Shown piece by piece: positions 10,370 through 39,420 of a stretch of 64,000 nucleotides of DNA (position 1 is the first letter of the stretch; the number at the start of each line of letters is the position of its first letter). Origin of the DNA: Cruorifilaria tuberocauda (Eukaryota; Nematoda; Chromadorea; Rhabditida; Onchocercidae); assembly GCA_013365365.1 (NCBI GenBank), contig JABVXU010000300.1, positions 1-64,000 on the forward strand, read 5' to 3'. The notes beneath the pieces are model-generated. The model did no database searches and was not told the DNA's origin. It saw nothing but the letters and a program-made list of their open reading frames with translations. A program made the position numbers and the translations under genes.

Positions 10370-12564
10370 AAAATATTGCTATGATAAACCGTGATGCTAA
10401 GAAAACTAAAGAAATATTAGGTTCGTGCAAAAATGATTGTACTTTTTGTACTGCTGAAGTTCATTCTTTGTTGTTTCATATTAGAATAAAGCACTAAACA
10501 ATTGTGGCATTATAATGACTTTAATTCTTAAATGTTTTAAAGAAGTTAAACGATTTGGAATACCAAAATTTTGTCTTGGCACCTCTTCATCTCACTTTCC
10601 ATCAATCAATTACTTCAATTATCAATTTTTCGAAATTTTACCTCGTACAAGCAATAGCACAAAAAATCCTGAAGTCTGTCGAACATAAAGCAGAAGTATC
10701 TTCCTATATTAAGAAATTAACAAATTCATTCAATTGTGCCGTAGTTCTTACATTACTGATTGTAATGGTTCTTATTTTGATTATTGAAGATTCTTTAAGC
10801 TAATTATAACAAATCGTTTAGTACAATCACTTTTACACCAGCCTAACATTCCGATAACTGGCAATAATACTGCATTTTACGATATTGATCCATAATCTAA
10901 GATTCAAAAATGAAAAAAGGTTGGACTGATATAAACTAGCAAAACGAATGCAAGCATAATCTAGAACTAAGCCTTTCTAATTTGTAGAAATCGAAAAAAA
11001 TGAAAGAAGAAAAAGTTAGAAAAATGCAAATCGTAACAGCAGCACAATTTGTTAAAAGAAATTCCAATCAATACTTCCAACTAGTCGAGGAAATGAAATC
11101 CTTTTAACTATGCAAACAACGAGCAGTTCTTTTGGTCTATTTTGCTTAACAAACTTTAATGATTAATTAAAATTAGTAGTAATACTCGAAAGCGTGATCG
11201 ATGTCGGCAGTTTTGTTGATAAATAATACGGAAATTTCCATTGTACACAACGTCAAAAAAATGAATGGATGAATGTATGAAGGACATATCGTTTCTGTCA
11301 TAAAATTATAATCACAGCAAATCCAAAATCTACAATGTTGAATGATGTTACTGTGATAATTGACATGCTCGATTATTTAACATAAAGGTGAGAATAATAA
11401 TGTTAGGATTATACGTTTTCGAATTTAACCGATAATTGCGATAATCATATTTTTTATTGGATATCTTTAAGGATTAAATTAGCTTTAAAAGGAATACAAA
11501 GTTGACAGGAGAGCTGCACATTGCAAACATATAGTTAAGTTATGTACATAATCACAAAGGAATATTCTCTGTGTATTTCTCCAATAATCAGTTGCTTTAA
11601 TTTAGATTCATTAAAATTTTTGCAAAACAAAAATTATCGTGCCAAATAATATTCATAAAAAAACAAAAAATCCGTTATTTTGGCTTTCTTACTCCTAACA
11701 AAAATCTATACGATTCTGGTATGAGCAAGTTAATTCTTCACAGCCATTACATGCATCTATTATTATAAAGTGGTATTCCAGACTTAATTAACAATTAGAA
11801 AGTTATTAATATTTTAGTTGTTTGAAGTTCTGGAAAGAAAATAAAAACCGACAAGAGTTCTAAAGTAATGACACCGAGAATCAACCGCAGTGCTTAAATT
11901 GCGCAAAAATCAATTCATCTTCATTTATTGATCATAAAATAATGCCGAAAAAAAAACAAGAAGCATCAGCACTTTACCACAACACGCGAAGAAATGATAA
12001 GCTATCAACAGAATTCTTTGGAATATTCATTCAATGTTAGAAATCCACAATGATTTTAACATAAAAACATTTAAATAATCAAGGCACCTTTGTATTCTTG
12101 AAATCTATTCATAGAAATCATCTGTCTCAAATATTTTTAGCCAAATGATAAGATATGCTTTGCTATTTTCTCAGTTTACAATTCTAAAAAATAGTGTGTA
12201 TGATTTTTTACCAAACGATCCCCTTTACATCAATTTTATCTGTTAAAAGAACAGACTATTTTGTTTACCATCAGTTTCATCTACCTAACAGTCTTTTGAT
12301 TCTTCCTTTACTATTATTTTCTACAAAATGAAAAACTGTATAATTCCTAGAAATAATTTCACCGAGTATCGCATAATTCAAAGAGTATATTCCAGTGTTA
12401 TTTACTGTTGGCTTAGAAATAATAATTGGAAAGTTACAATTAATCTCACAACCGTTATTTCGAAACCTAACAGTTTGCTTGAAAATTTTCTTGCTAACAT
12501 TAAATTCTAAATTTTGATAAGCACTAATTTGCCTAATTGACGGGTATTAACGAACTATGAATGA
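10370..12564. other. Intergenic between CTU2 and the FBXW5-like gene
   Basis: AT-rich, with no supported host gene on either strand. It contains the mariner relic at 10417-10846; the remainder (about 10850-12564) shows nothing recognisable. The short open frame near 12328-12510 lacks coding composition and splice context. If the two flanking genes share a primary transcript, this is the intercistronic spacer. Confidence 0.65.
10417..10846 (+). mobile_element. Decayed, internally deleted mariner element
   Basis: The left end TTAGGTTCGTGCAAAAATGA (continuing to 10443) and the reverse complement of the right end, TTAGGCTGGTGTAAAAGTGA (10846 back to 10820), agree at 23 of 27 positions and are typical mariner terminal repeats. 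A TA precedes the left end (10415-10416); the expected TA at the right is mutated to CA. Inside, one plus-strand frame encodes the C-terminal end of a mariner transposase: NYQFFEIL at 10617-10640, corresponding to the conserved DYHFF region, then EINKFIQLC and TDCNGSYFDY with a TGA at 10785-10787. In-frame stops after CRT and LY, and a total of about 430 bp against about 1.3 kb for a full element, show that it is dead and lacks most of the transposase. No other copy was noticed in the window. Confidence 0.9.
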
Positions 12565-12570
12565 TTTATT
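12565..12570 (-). terminator. Poly(A) signal AATAAA of CTU2
   Basis: TTTATT on the plus strand reads AATAAA on the coding strand, 10 nt after the CTU2 stop codon. It is the nearest canonical polyadenylation signal and implies a very short 3' UTR. Confidence 0.55.
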
Positions 12571-12580
12571 TCTTGTTGCA

Positions 12581-15514
12581 TCAATGCACAATTATACATA
12601 TGGAATCAAGGAGCTGTTTTAACAAGATCTTGTCGCCAACTTTGTCCAGGACTGATGTACATGAAAAACAATACCTGGAATAAAAAACATCGAAATTTCA
12701 AGAAGTATCCGAAATAATTTTTTCCAAAATCTTCGATGTCCGCAAAAAGTATAACACTTCTATAAATACTAAGTGTACAAAGTAGTTTAATCGCATTACC
12801 TTTAAAATGATCAGTATACTTACATAATCACAGTATAACCACATAACTTTGTATTATTTTTGTACTACATTGAAAATTCTCAAAAAAAGTAAGTTCATTC
12901 GTGATACTGAGGTATAGATATAGCTAAAAAATTAAGTATCAATGAATTCTTTAAAAAAATATAATCAAACAAACCTTTCACCCTCCTCTGCATTGTAAAG
13001 TGAAGCACATAAAACACAGCGAGACCTATTTGTGGCTGGAGCTTGTATTTTGTTAGCGATGCTTAATATGGTCGTTATTGTTCCAGTAAAACCATTTACT
13101 ATCAAATTGTTTATAAAATCGCTAGAAACTGACTGTAATGACTGGTTATCATCGTCATCATCAGTTTTTACACGGCTCTTCCGCACATTCAGAATATATC
13201 GATCACTTCCTTCAAATCTAAATACTTCTTGCAACGAATAACTTTCCCAAGATTGCCAACTTTTTTACTAGCATATTTTCACAAACAACAAAATTGAAAA
13301 ATATAAAAAAACTATCAATACTAGATTATCCAATATTTACATAACGTATCAGGATTACATATTTATAGTTGTTATTCCTCAAAACCATTGAATTTTGGGT
13401 TTCAGGTTTTAAAATAGCTCCAAAAACTTTAAAACTCAATTTCATCGAATAACTGGAGAAATGAAGCAAACTTCATGAAAATTCAAAGATGAGGAAGCTG
13501 AAGATTAAAAAAATACCGATTGATAAATGCAATTTCCTTTTCGCTAATTTCTCGAAGTGGGCGTATCAACGTGACATCGCCGTAACGTTTATCAACTACG
13601 TTAACTTCATGAAAAACAGAAGGACCTAAAAACTTACAAACATGTTATAAGCTATATTCTTCGTTCCCTTAAACTTATTTTGAGATTTCAAAAATTTGAA
13701 AAAGAGTAACAAACCTCTAGCTAAAGCAAGTGATGAAAGAGCTGTTGAGGCTAATTCATCGGCAGACATAGGCAGCATTACTTTATGAATTCCTAATTTC
13801 TGCGCTATCCGGACGCATAACATATTTGAGCATAAATATTCAATTTCTTCTTTAGTAGAAGACGACGAACAAGAACTCAACAATTGAACCCACTGTGGTA
13901 TCTAAAGAACTATTTTTTAATAGAAAAAAAAATAATGGACATAGTAAAAATATTTCAAAAACTTGAAATAATTGATGATTTGGTATGAAAACGCTAGTTG
14001 TGCATACGACGCATCAAAAATGAAAGCAAAAAAAGCAAAAGAAAATAAAGATGTATAGTGGGAAATGGAATACGAACAGTTCCTACGACTGACACAAGTT
14101 TCGTAACATTTCTGAAAACTAGAGAAATATAAAGCACCTATTCCGAGTTAAAAGCAGATAACATATCAACTGTTACTTTCTTTATCTTCGTTTATTTTCC
14201 ATTTTACTGTAAGTATTAAGTATATAGACCATATTTATAAATTAAGCTTTGAGTACAATAAAAATTATCAGAATCGAAGTCTAAACGTTGCAAAAAAGTA
14301 GAAATAAAAAGGATACGTGATTAATGCCATAAGTATCGGAAGATATTCGTGGATCAGAAATATCGCTTTCGAAGACTGCAGCAATATGGACATAGATCCA
14401 TGGGGCTGCGATACATTCTTTGATAAGTTCTACTTCCTTTCTGATGCCCTCAATTACTGCTTCATCTGTTTCCTTGAGAAGAACCATTATCTAAACCATG
14501 GAATTAAAAATAGTAGAATTATGCTAATGTAGGAGATTTAAAAATATGGAGGACAGGAATTTCCAAATTTCTACTGCTCCATGTTAAACTAAAAACACAA
14601 GATTATTAGTTTAAGACACCGGAAAAACTGCCTAGGGACGCGCTGGAAGCCTAATGATGATAACTGTCAAACTATTCCATTCGTCGGGAAGGGGGAAATG
14701 ACAGTCATCGAACCCTTAGAACACTTTATTCTCAATTATAAGGCTTAATTCTTCGTCTAACATTTGCAGAAAATTTGATTAACCAATCCATTTACAAATA
14801 GATGCAGTTTAAGTTAAATATATGGATACTTACAGTAGGTAAAAGTATAAGTCGTTTATGAGCATCAGCTTGCAGACCCTGGCTAACAAGGGATAACAAA
14901 AATGCGCCAGCATTAGTTCCATTGTAAACCACTAAAGTCTCGCGCTGCCCACTATCCTAAAACAAGGGTAAGCACAGAGTACCTTGAACATTTTGTCAAA
15001 CTTTTAGAACAGTATGGATAATGATACCAAAGAAGGAATGAAATGGAAAACATGAAAAATATGAGGAAAAAAAATCTTTAAAGTAAATTTTAGTGACAAA
15101 TCAATAGAAATCAAGATATAAGCTAAACTTCAATAGTAATTTTCCAGAAATTTTTGGGAACCAATGAAACAATTATAATTTATCCATCCAAAAACAATTC
15201 CAAATTAAACATCTTAAGTGATCGCTAGAGGTACAATAAAAGCTTAAATTTTTTAAAATATACACCTAAATGAAAATTTCAAAGATTCCAACATTTTGAT
15301 CAAATTGAAACATGTAGTACCACGAATACATACATTTGGAATATGATAAAATAACGCTAACTTTATACAGTCGTCGTTTACCGATAGCGGAGCTAAACTT
15401 ATGTTTTACCATTTGGATAAAGCATGATTTACAATAAACTGCTCTCTTAGCATCTGTATTACACAATGTAGCTCTTTCAGGGCATTTCACACATTTCCGT
15501 ATTTCTGAAGACAT
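12581..15514 (-). CDS. CTU2: Cytoplasmic tRNA 2-thiolation protein 2 (CTU2/NCS2)
   Basis: Partner of CTU1 in the cytosolic complex that thiolates wobble uridine (U34) of tRNA-Lys, -Glu and -Gln, using sulfur relayed by URM1. Exons: 15362-15514, 14834-14956, 14317-14490, 13715-13901, 13517-13625, 12975-13259, 12581-12674; about 374 residues, all in phase. Cysteine pairs CVKC (8-11) and CKSC (28-31), then VKHKFSSAIGKRR, match the family's N-terminus. RYGDVTLIRPLREISEKEI matches the conserved HGD...RPMRD...KE block, and the C-terminal cysteine pairs CVLC and YCFSC are present. The ATP-pyrophosphatase SGGxxS loop is degenerate (VVYNGTNAGAFLLS), as expected for the non-catalytic subunit. The acceptor of exon 12975-13259 is weak: a second in-phase choice at 13241 would remove six residues. 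The start lies 5 nt after a TTTTTTTCAG acceptor. Confidence 0.93.
14620..14740. other. GC-richer block with inverted repeat in a CTU2 intron
   Basis: In the intron between 14490 and 14834, GATGATAACTGTCA (14656-14669) pairs with TGACAGTCATC (14699-14709) around a 29-nt G-rich loop, with a two-base bulge. The block is clearly GC-richer than the rest of the intron and is not coding in any long frame. It may be an intronic structured RNA, or a relic of an inserted sequence. Not assigned to any known RNA family. Confidence 0.4.
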
Positions 15515-15519
15515 TTCAC

Positions 15520-15522
15520 CTG
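15520..15522 (-). promoter_or_regulatory. Probable trans-splice acceptor of CTU2
   Basis: Minus strand TTTTTTTTCAG followed by GTGAA and then the CTU2 ATG. The 5-nt leader and the strong acceptor suggest spliced-leader addition directly before the start codon. Confidence 0.65.
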
Positions 15523-17946
15523 AAAAAAAACAAGCTATTCATAATGGGGGTTGTATACTCACTAAATAAAATTAAAACACTTCTTCAGTTATTTTTCAGT
15601 CTCCTCAAAAATCTTAAATCATCTTCAACTTGAAATTTTACATCAAACTAGATTTCAAGGAACTAATCAACTGGAAGTCTATGCGAAGATAACAGGTCAC
15701 AACTGATGAGAAACTTGTAAATCAGAATTTCGACTACATAATAAATACATATTTCTAAAATTAAACTAAGTGTGACATAAAATATTTTAAATTACTGTTT
15801 TCTCCACGAAAAACTGAATTCATCGAAATAAATTATATATTGCAAAGAAAAAAAAGAATTGCAATAAGCAATAATCATAAAGTATTTTAAGAAATGTAAT
15901 TTTCCCAAAATTTTCACATTTTAGAGTTCCTTTTGGGACAATCACTGCTCAGTGATAAGTTATTGTTAAGCTTTATCAATATCACTACTTTCTTCAACAA
16001 CACCTTAATTGAGAACACGTAACGAAATAGGTACAACGCATATATTATTTGTGAAACTAATTTTGTTTCACGTTGGCGAATTGCTTATCAGATTTTATAT
16101 GGATTTTATATCTTCCCGATAAAGCATTGGAAGAAGTATGTTTGGATTTACATAATACCTATAAGGTTAACGATAGATTCAATATACAGCAAAGTTTATG
16201 TTTAAAAGATGTTATCATACAGCCGAAATGCATTGATAACTTTTCCAGTATTTCAGAATAATCGACTATATATTTTAATGTCTAGCTCTCTTCATTGATA
16301 TCATTTTTTTTCTTCAGTATTATTTTTACGAGATGTTTTAATTTTTATGTGTTTTTAAAGGTATTTAAATTTTGTTTTTGAATTTGTTGAACCTGATTAA
16401 TACTCGAGCAATTAAAATTTATTGATTTGAGAGTGGAGTTTCATTTTAAATTCAGAAAATGTTGACTTACTTTAGATTTTTTGATGGAATATGTGTTTGA
16501 AGAGCTCTCTCTTTAGTGAATTCTATAAGATATATGTGGTTGTTTAGTTTTATTCGGTAATTTTCTTTATTTAGTATTTAAAAAATATATATATTGGCAT
16601 ATAAATTCATTTTCATGTAATGCTGTTAATTTTCTCTCGATTATTTTTTTAATTTAAAATTGGAAAGGAAAGTAATTTTTTTTAATGTTTCGATGAATTT
16701 GATAAATGGTTGATGGAAATTAGCTAAAAGGACATAAATTATAATGTAGTAAAAAGTGAGGAAACTTGTTTCTATTTTGAAATCTCATGCAGCGACGGTA
16801 TAGTTACACTAATTTCTAATACATGCAATTACTTCTCATTTTATTAACAAAATTATTTTTGGAAATAAGCGTCACGTTCGAAGTGATCATTTTCCATTTC
16901 CATTCAAAACGACCATTAATATACTAATTTCTTGATTGCCTTAAATTTCATTTTTTCTCATATTTTTGACAAATCCACTTGCCTGGGTAAAGATGAAACA
17001 GTTTCTTTTAAGCATCGAATTTCAATAACGTTTAAATTCTATTAAGCATGGCACAGCGAGTTTATGAGTGGGACTTAAATTATCTGACAAGTGTTAAGAA
17101 ATTCCAATTTCAATTTGTGTTGTTGATAGCTTTTAATAATTTTCTATTCTATATCTAATTTAACCAAAATAAAAGTTTTAATTTCTCAGAATAGATTAAA
17201 ACGAAAAAAGTTATCATTTAGCATATAACTGGACTGAATTGAAAATCTCTCATATTTTTTAAATTAATAGATCATCGGATGATCTGAATTTTGCACACAA
17301 TTTTTCATTTTTACTGTAAAAAAATAAGTGAAGTGAATTTATTAAAAATCACAAATATGGTCCAGTTTAGAAGCATGAAAAATATAAAGCAAAGGACAAT
17401 CACTGATCATTTACTAATTCAAACGTAGATATAAACTTTTTCTTAAGAAATTTTTATCTCAAATTTCAAGCCTTAATTCCTTAATATTTATCATATGATC
17501 TGAACAATCTATAAATAATAGCTTCTGATATGATAAATTTTTCTCAGCTGTTCTGCAGAATTCTGTCTAAATCGGGTAGTGAAATCCTACTAATTCCTGA
17601 AAGTACTCCCAAAAAATTTTTTTCTGAACAGACATCGATCAGAAAAGCAGAAGAAATATGTTCCATCATTTAGTATTGAAAGCATATCAGATTATCAATA
17701 ATGAATGAATTTTGGGAAAGTGACTTGAGAGCAAAAAATTTTTAGAACACAAGTTAAACATTGCCATATTACAAAGATTTCTGCTAATAAATGTACCATA
17801 ATGAAGAAAGACGGAAGAAATACTCGATGAGTAATGAATGATATGATTACGTTATCAAATGTTGAACGAAAATAACTTTCAAAAGGTTACACCAAATTGG
17901 ATTTGGCCAAAAGATGCTCATCAGTCGTCAGCTAATAACAATAATA
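15523..17946. other. Intergenic between TMC and CTU2
   Basis: AT-rich with no supported exon or RNA gene. It should hold the TMC 3' UTR at its right end and the CTU2 promoter at its left end. The short open frame at 16073-16261 has no splice signals or recognisable similarity. Confidence 0.65.
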
Positions 17947-34020
<16,074 letters not shown>

Positions 34021-35194
34021 AATTGAGATTATAATTGTGAAATATGATGTGAATGAATGATGGCCATGCCTATCTCGTAATAATATGACGTATCTGACGT
34101 ATCATCGAAATAATCAATAACGGTATAAAATATAGGATTGAATGGATAAGTAAATTAAAATTACTTCATCGATTACGATTTATTTGAATTCATTAAAATC
34201 ATTTAATCTTAACCTATGGAAAACATAAAAATAATAAATTATGGTAGGATCAAATATAGTTGTACAATTAGATTTAATCAAAATTATTGGAATTCAAAAA
34301 ATTTTTTCGAATTTTCCAATTGTAAAATCATTAATCATTTTTGCAGAATTTAAAAGTGAATTTATAGGAGAGAAAATTTTTCATTAAAGTTAAAAGGTAT
34401 TTCGAATAGGTAAAATCTTTATGTTTCACTTCTAAATCACAAAAAATAACAGAATTCTAAATGCATTGAATTGAAATTTTGAAGAAAAGTTCAAATGAAA
34501 TGGAACATTTGATACTTTATTAGGCTGTAGAATACGATTGAATTTATCAAAATTCGAGAAATGGTTTCCAACAAGTTATTAAATCATATATCAATTGATT
34601 ATTACCATAAGGTTTCAATTATGAAAAGCTTGAATTGAACGAAATAATTTAACTTTCACTTATAAATCTTCCCAGATAGTCCGATTACGATATGTTAAAG
34701 CTATGTGAAATAGCTAAGTAACTTTGATGAATTTTAGTATTCGTGAAGTCTATAATTCTATTAAAATGAAGAGAGAAATGATGTTTCACAATTTGAATTT
34801 TCTGAAAAAAATATTCCGAAAACGGAGAGTAAAACCGAATTTGAGTGGTAGAACAAAAAGGAACAAAAGAAGAAGAAATGGAATGGATGAAGAATATGAC
34901 AAAGAAAGGAAGAACACTTTTCGGAACAGTTGGTAATTAATTAGCACTGGAAAAGCAGTAAGTATTGTTGTGTTAATCATTCCGTCACTAGTATTTTATT
35001 ACTTTAATATTTGTATCACTATTTAGTTCCACAACGACAAAACAGGTAAACAGAATAAGCTTGTTAGCTAATAATTACCGCCATAAGATAACATTAAATG
35101 ATAATAATTTTCATATCATTTAACACTCAAATGAACAGAAATCTAAAAAAACGAAAACGAATATTTTTAACATTGATGGATTTCGTTGAATTTA

Positions 35195-35340
35195 AACCGA
35201 ACTTTCCCGTTAATCCAGCATTTTCCAACTTTTCAAACTTTCTTCTCAGTCTTTAAACTTTCAAACTTTCACTCTTTCGTTTCAACTTTTCTAATTTTCT
35301 AGCTTCTAACTTTCTTCAATTTTACACCTTTTCAAAATTC
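35195..35340. repeat. Degenerate AACTTTC/AACTTTT tandem repeat
   Basis: At least eight imperfect copies of a 9-13-nt unit built on (C)AAACTTTC, for example CCAACTTTTC, AAACTTTCTT, TTAAACTTTC, AAACTTTCAC, TTCAACTTTTC. The whole block is pyrimidine-rich on the plus strand. Confidence 0.75.
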
Positions 35341-38238
35341 AAAAAATTCATCATATTATCTCACAGCGGTATATAGTTTGAGAATCAAAAATTAACAGTT
35401 TTTAAATCTCTAAAATTAATATTTCTATTTGGTATGTGAAGTGGAGAAATTTAAAGTTTCGCGAAGAAGAAATTGAGAGAATGCTAAGAGAGATAAAAAC
35501 GAACGGCAAGTAAGCGGCATATTGTGTTCAAAAATTACATCCAAACCTCATTCGTTAAAAAATTACGTTGATATTACATTGTTTTAAAAAAGAAACCATC
35601 AAAAACACATCCATCATTCAACAATTCGTACATACACACCACAAAATGCAATTATCCTTCCTAAATTTACCAGGTCAAAGGTCACTGTCATTAAATGCAT
35701 TCAGTTGATATCTGCATCTCATTTAAATCACAAATATCAAACCATTTAAATCATAACTAATAAGTCATTTAAATTACAATTATCAAATGAAGTTGTATAT
35801 ACGACAAGAAAACTGAAGCTAACTGAAGCTAATCCAAACTTTCGTAAGTTTAATTAAAGTTAAACCTATAAAAAGAATGTTAATGGTAATCATATCAGAG
35901 ATGAAATGAAAATTCACTAAGAATGAAATTCTCGGTGGAATATTGGGGAAAAGCTTAGTGAAGAATTAAATTCCCACATATTATTTTCATGTACAGAAGA
36001 GATTACATGATGCAATAGATGAGAAATTAATGGCTAAAGTTGAGAAATTTAATTTGAATTGAAATGAAGGAATGGACAGTGATAAACAATGCAATCATTG
36101 ATGAATTTGTATTCTGTGATTAAACGAATTCGATACGATGAAAAGTAACAAAGACGAAATGAACGAAATGAAAGCTTAAATAACTGAAAATACAATGGAA
36201 TAACGGATAGTAGAAAGAAAGAAATGAAACTAAATAATCATCTAGATAGAAAAATAAATGAAAAGCACAATTAAAAATTAATTTATTAAAGGAAAAAATA
36301 AGAAGCATCCTGGAAATTTCTCACATGAACATGAAATCGAATAATATTCCAGTATCAATAATATCAATGAATTCAAATATATTACCCAATATCAATAAAT
36401 TAAGTATCGTTGTTACCTAATATCAAGATATAAGGTATGCATTTGAAGAAAAGAATCTTTTCATCAATACTTCAAATGAGCAAAAATCGCTAAATTAAAT
36501 TTCCACCTTGAATTATAAATTTTAGCTAACAAAAATCCCATTATTATGCGAAAAGCTTTTAATACCTTAGAATCGCTTATGCATTCCAAAATTTATGACA
36601 ATATTTCTGCTCCAATGATTTCTTACTTAATATTATCATGTAACGAACTATTAATTTTTGATGAAAAGATCGGATATCATTAATTTAAAAAATTTTTAGA
36701 ATTAAAGACTGTCAATATAGTTTGATAATATTAAAAGTGTTTGTGAAATGAGACAAAGAGAGTACAACGAGAAGTTGTTAAATTGTTAAGTTTTTAAACA
36801 AATCATGATAAAAATTTATCAATAACTGATATTAATACTCATATTCATCATTCTATCATTTCATGATTAAGAAAATAAGCGGTTATCATTATTATTCCTA
36901 CTGATATTTGCTGATAAAACAAATTGCTAGCAAAAAAATAATTATATACAAAGGTAATAAAATCATTGAGCCAGATATCTAGAAAATAATCGGGAATAGA
37001 AAATCCTCAGATCATAAAAAATCTTATGCATTACTATTCAATTACGAGAATGAAATTCAAATGGAATTGAAAAGTAAAAATCAAACAGAATAGCAAATGC
37101 ATCACCGATAAATCCATTTATCACTAATGTCACTGATCTTTACTTCAATGGTACTTGCAGAAGTTTATAGGTTAATTATGGTTGAAAGGTTAATTATGAA
37201 GAGTAAATTGCTATTGTCCATTTTAAAAAGAATGAATAAAAGATGTTTTATTAAAATCGATGATTACAACAAAAAAGCATGCAAATATTTTCAAGCAAAA
37301 ATAATTACACATCCGAGAACAGTAACTATCATAATCGTTAAGAGTTCTCATAATCACTTTTGATAATTCATTAAGAAAAGCTTAAATCAAATTTACATGC
37401 TTTTTAAAGACTGTAGAAATGATCCTTTTTTGCTATGCGAATGCTTATCACTACATTTGTTTATTTGTTTTCACTTTTTCACCAATGCATATTGCACAGC
37501 TGCACGATACATCAAAGCATATCATATCATTATCACCAATTATCAAGTTAATCAAAGCTAATAACCACTGATTGATGAATGCTTCTTCCTTTAATCTAAT
37601 GCTTTCTCCATTTCTAAAAAGCAATAAAAATTTCAAAACAAAAAAATGAACTATTTACTAGCATATTACAAGTGACATCACTTTTTTGAGATAATCTATC
37701 AAAAGAAAACAAAATTTATTTCATTGTGAGCTAAATTTGTGCCACTACAAAAATTATTTTAAGTAAACGGATTTTGATAAAGTTAAATATGAAATAATGG
37801 TGAAATTTCGAGGGATTTTTGAAATTTAACTTTTCTTCTTAAACTATTTAATCATTTCTGGTAGAATATCGAACATATCAATTAGCAAACGGTTGATATT
37901 ATCGAAGCAGTAAATATCGGATAAGCATATCTCATTAAGCTTGGATACTATTAGCTGGAATGGCTATCTCACTGATTTTCGTGGTAGTTTGCCGACTTGA
38001 TAAATGAAAACACTAAGCTTTATTTTAGCTTTTGGTAAGCTTTAAATTAATATTATCCAGAATTTTTATTCAGCGAAGCTATTCATATCTGATTACCTTT
38101 CGTTTCCCATTAATCATTAAATAAGTCAAAAAAGATTAAATCATTTTTTATATGAAACAACATAAACAAGTTTAACTTTTACTTTACTCCAATCACTCGA
38201 AAGATTTCAATCGTATTAATCCGAAAGCTATTAGAGAT

Positions 38239-38404
38239 TCATGTATTAATTCTTGCAACTGTTATCGCCAACAGAAGACCGTTGTTTGCCGGATGGCTGA
38301 GATCATAACAGTCATCGTCATCCTTCGGTTCAGCCTGCTTCAGAATGATTACATCAGCTGGCTTTTGTTTCTTTCGATTAAATTGTTTATTAAATGCGTT
38401 CCAC
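38239..38404 (-). CDS. Possible unassigned terminal exon
   Basis: A 166-nt minus-strand block reads WNAFNKQFNRKKQKPADVII, then KQAEPKDDDDCYDLSHPANN and on to a TGA at 38239-38241. It is GC-richer than its surroundings and looks coding in composition. The possible acceptor (AAGATAG before 38404) lacks a pyrimidine tract, and the phase does not join directly to the last recognised EVI5-like exon, so an intermediate exon would be required. It may instead be a chance frame or a gene relic. No family recognised. Confidence 0.25.
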
Positions 38405-39159
38405 CTATCTTAATTTCTCAGCTTTAGGACAATTGCCTACCTATACTAATAAGGAAGGTTAGTTTCACGTTAAACTTCCTTCTGCTTTTCTTCCAGGAAC
38501 CAATGAGCAACAGGAATTAAATCGAATGCTTGAAAGATAAACAACCTAATTGTGACTGTAAGTGAGATAGCCTGCCGGATATTCAAACAGTTTAAATAAT
38601 TCCGGCGTGATATAATTATGATTTCTATATTAACAAGATTGCAACTGAAGGAAGTATTGTTAATGGGAATTGGAGGAACACAAATTTTGAAGGTTTTTTC
38701 AGGTTCTCGGAAAAAATTGTTCAATATGAAACTTACTGATTGCTTCGTCCAAAGAGGAATAAATTGCATCGATTAATTTAAAATTGGGTTAATATGATAA
38801 TCAGAATGAATGTAACTCTCTTCACTGAAAAGTAATTCTGCAAATCTGTCAGCTTCCATTAAATTAACAAACAACTAAGAATTTCATGGTATAACGATTA
38901 TTTATAATTATTTTTGCTCAGAAATTTGTTCTCTGATCTTTATTAATGCTAACTTTAATTTCCTTAACCAATGATATTCTTACTTGCTGTTATCAGAATT
39001 ATCAGTTATCAGAGGTTAGCGTTTACCACAATTTTTTCTGTAAAGATATGTTTTGTTCGCTTTCTGTGATATAATTTCAGAACATATAGGGTAAGACTGA
39101 CACCAAATAATCCTCAAATTCCTCTCCTCAGGGGAGAAAAGATTGCTAAACACTGGCTT

Positions 39160-39420
39160 ATTGTATAACCGATATTGATTATCTCATATATATCTGGTGA
39201 CTCTCGTCGACTATCCCATGTACATTCACATCATTGCATGTCTAGGCGGTGTTTGTTGAATACCGCCCGATATAGACGATATGATATCAAATCGACCCTG
39301 CTTCTATCACAATCAGTCTGATCCCTATGATCCGTTATCTCATTAACAATCCAAGATTATATTCCAGTAACTGTCTTGTGACGTCAAATACAACAAACAT
39401 TCCAGTACGGACGTGGCTTT
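39160..39420. other. GC-richer intergenic island with short hairpin
   Basis: This block has a much more even base composition than the flanks. It contains GGCGGT, an 11-nt spacer and ACCGCC (about 39245-39268), a six-pair GC-rich hairpin. Short open frames exist on both strands but none has convincing splice sites. It could be the EVI5-like 3' UTR, a lost exon or a small RNA locus. Confidence 0.35.

Noticed and set aside
10555..10803. 82-codon frame with a hydrophobic end, as a possible small membrane protein
   Set aside because: It is an out-of-frame reading of the mariner transposase remnant; the real frame gives DCNGSYFDY.
34724..34936. Lys/Arg-rich 70-codon frame near the TMC start
   Set aside because: Composition follows A-rich DNA; no splice sites or similarity.
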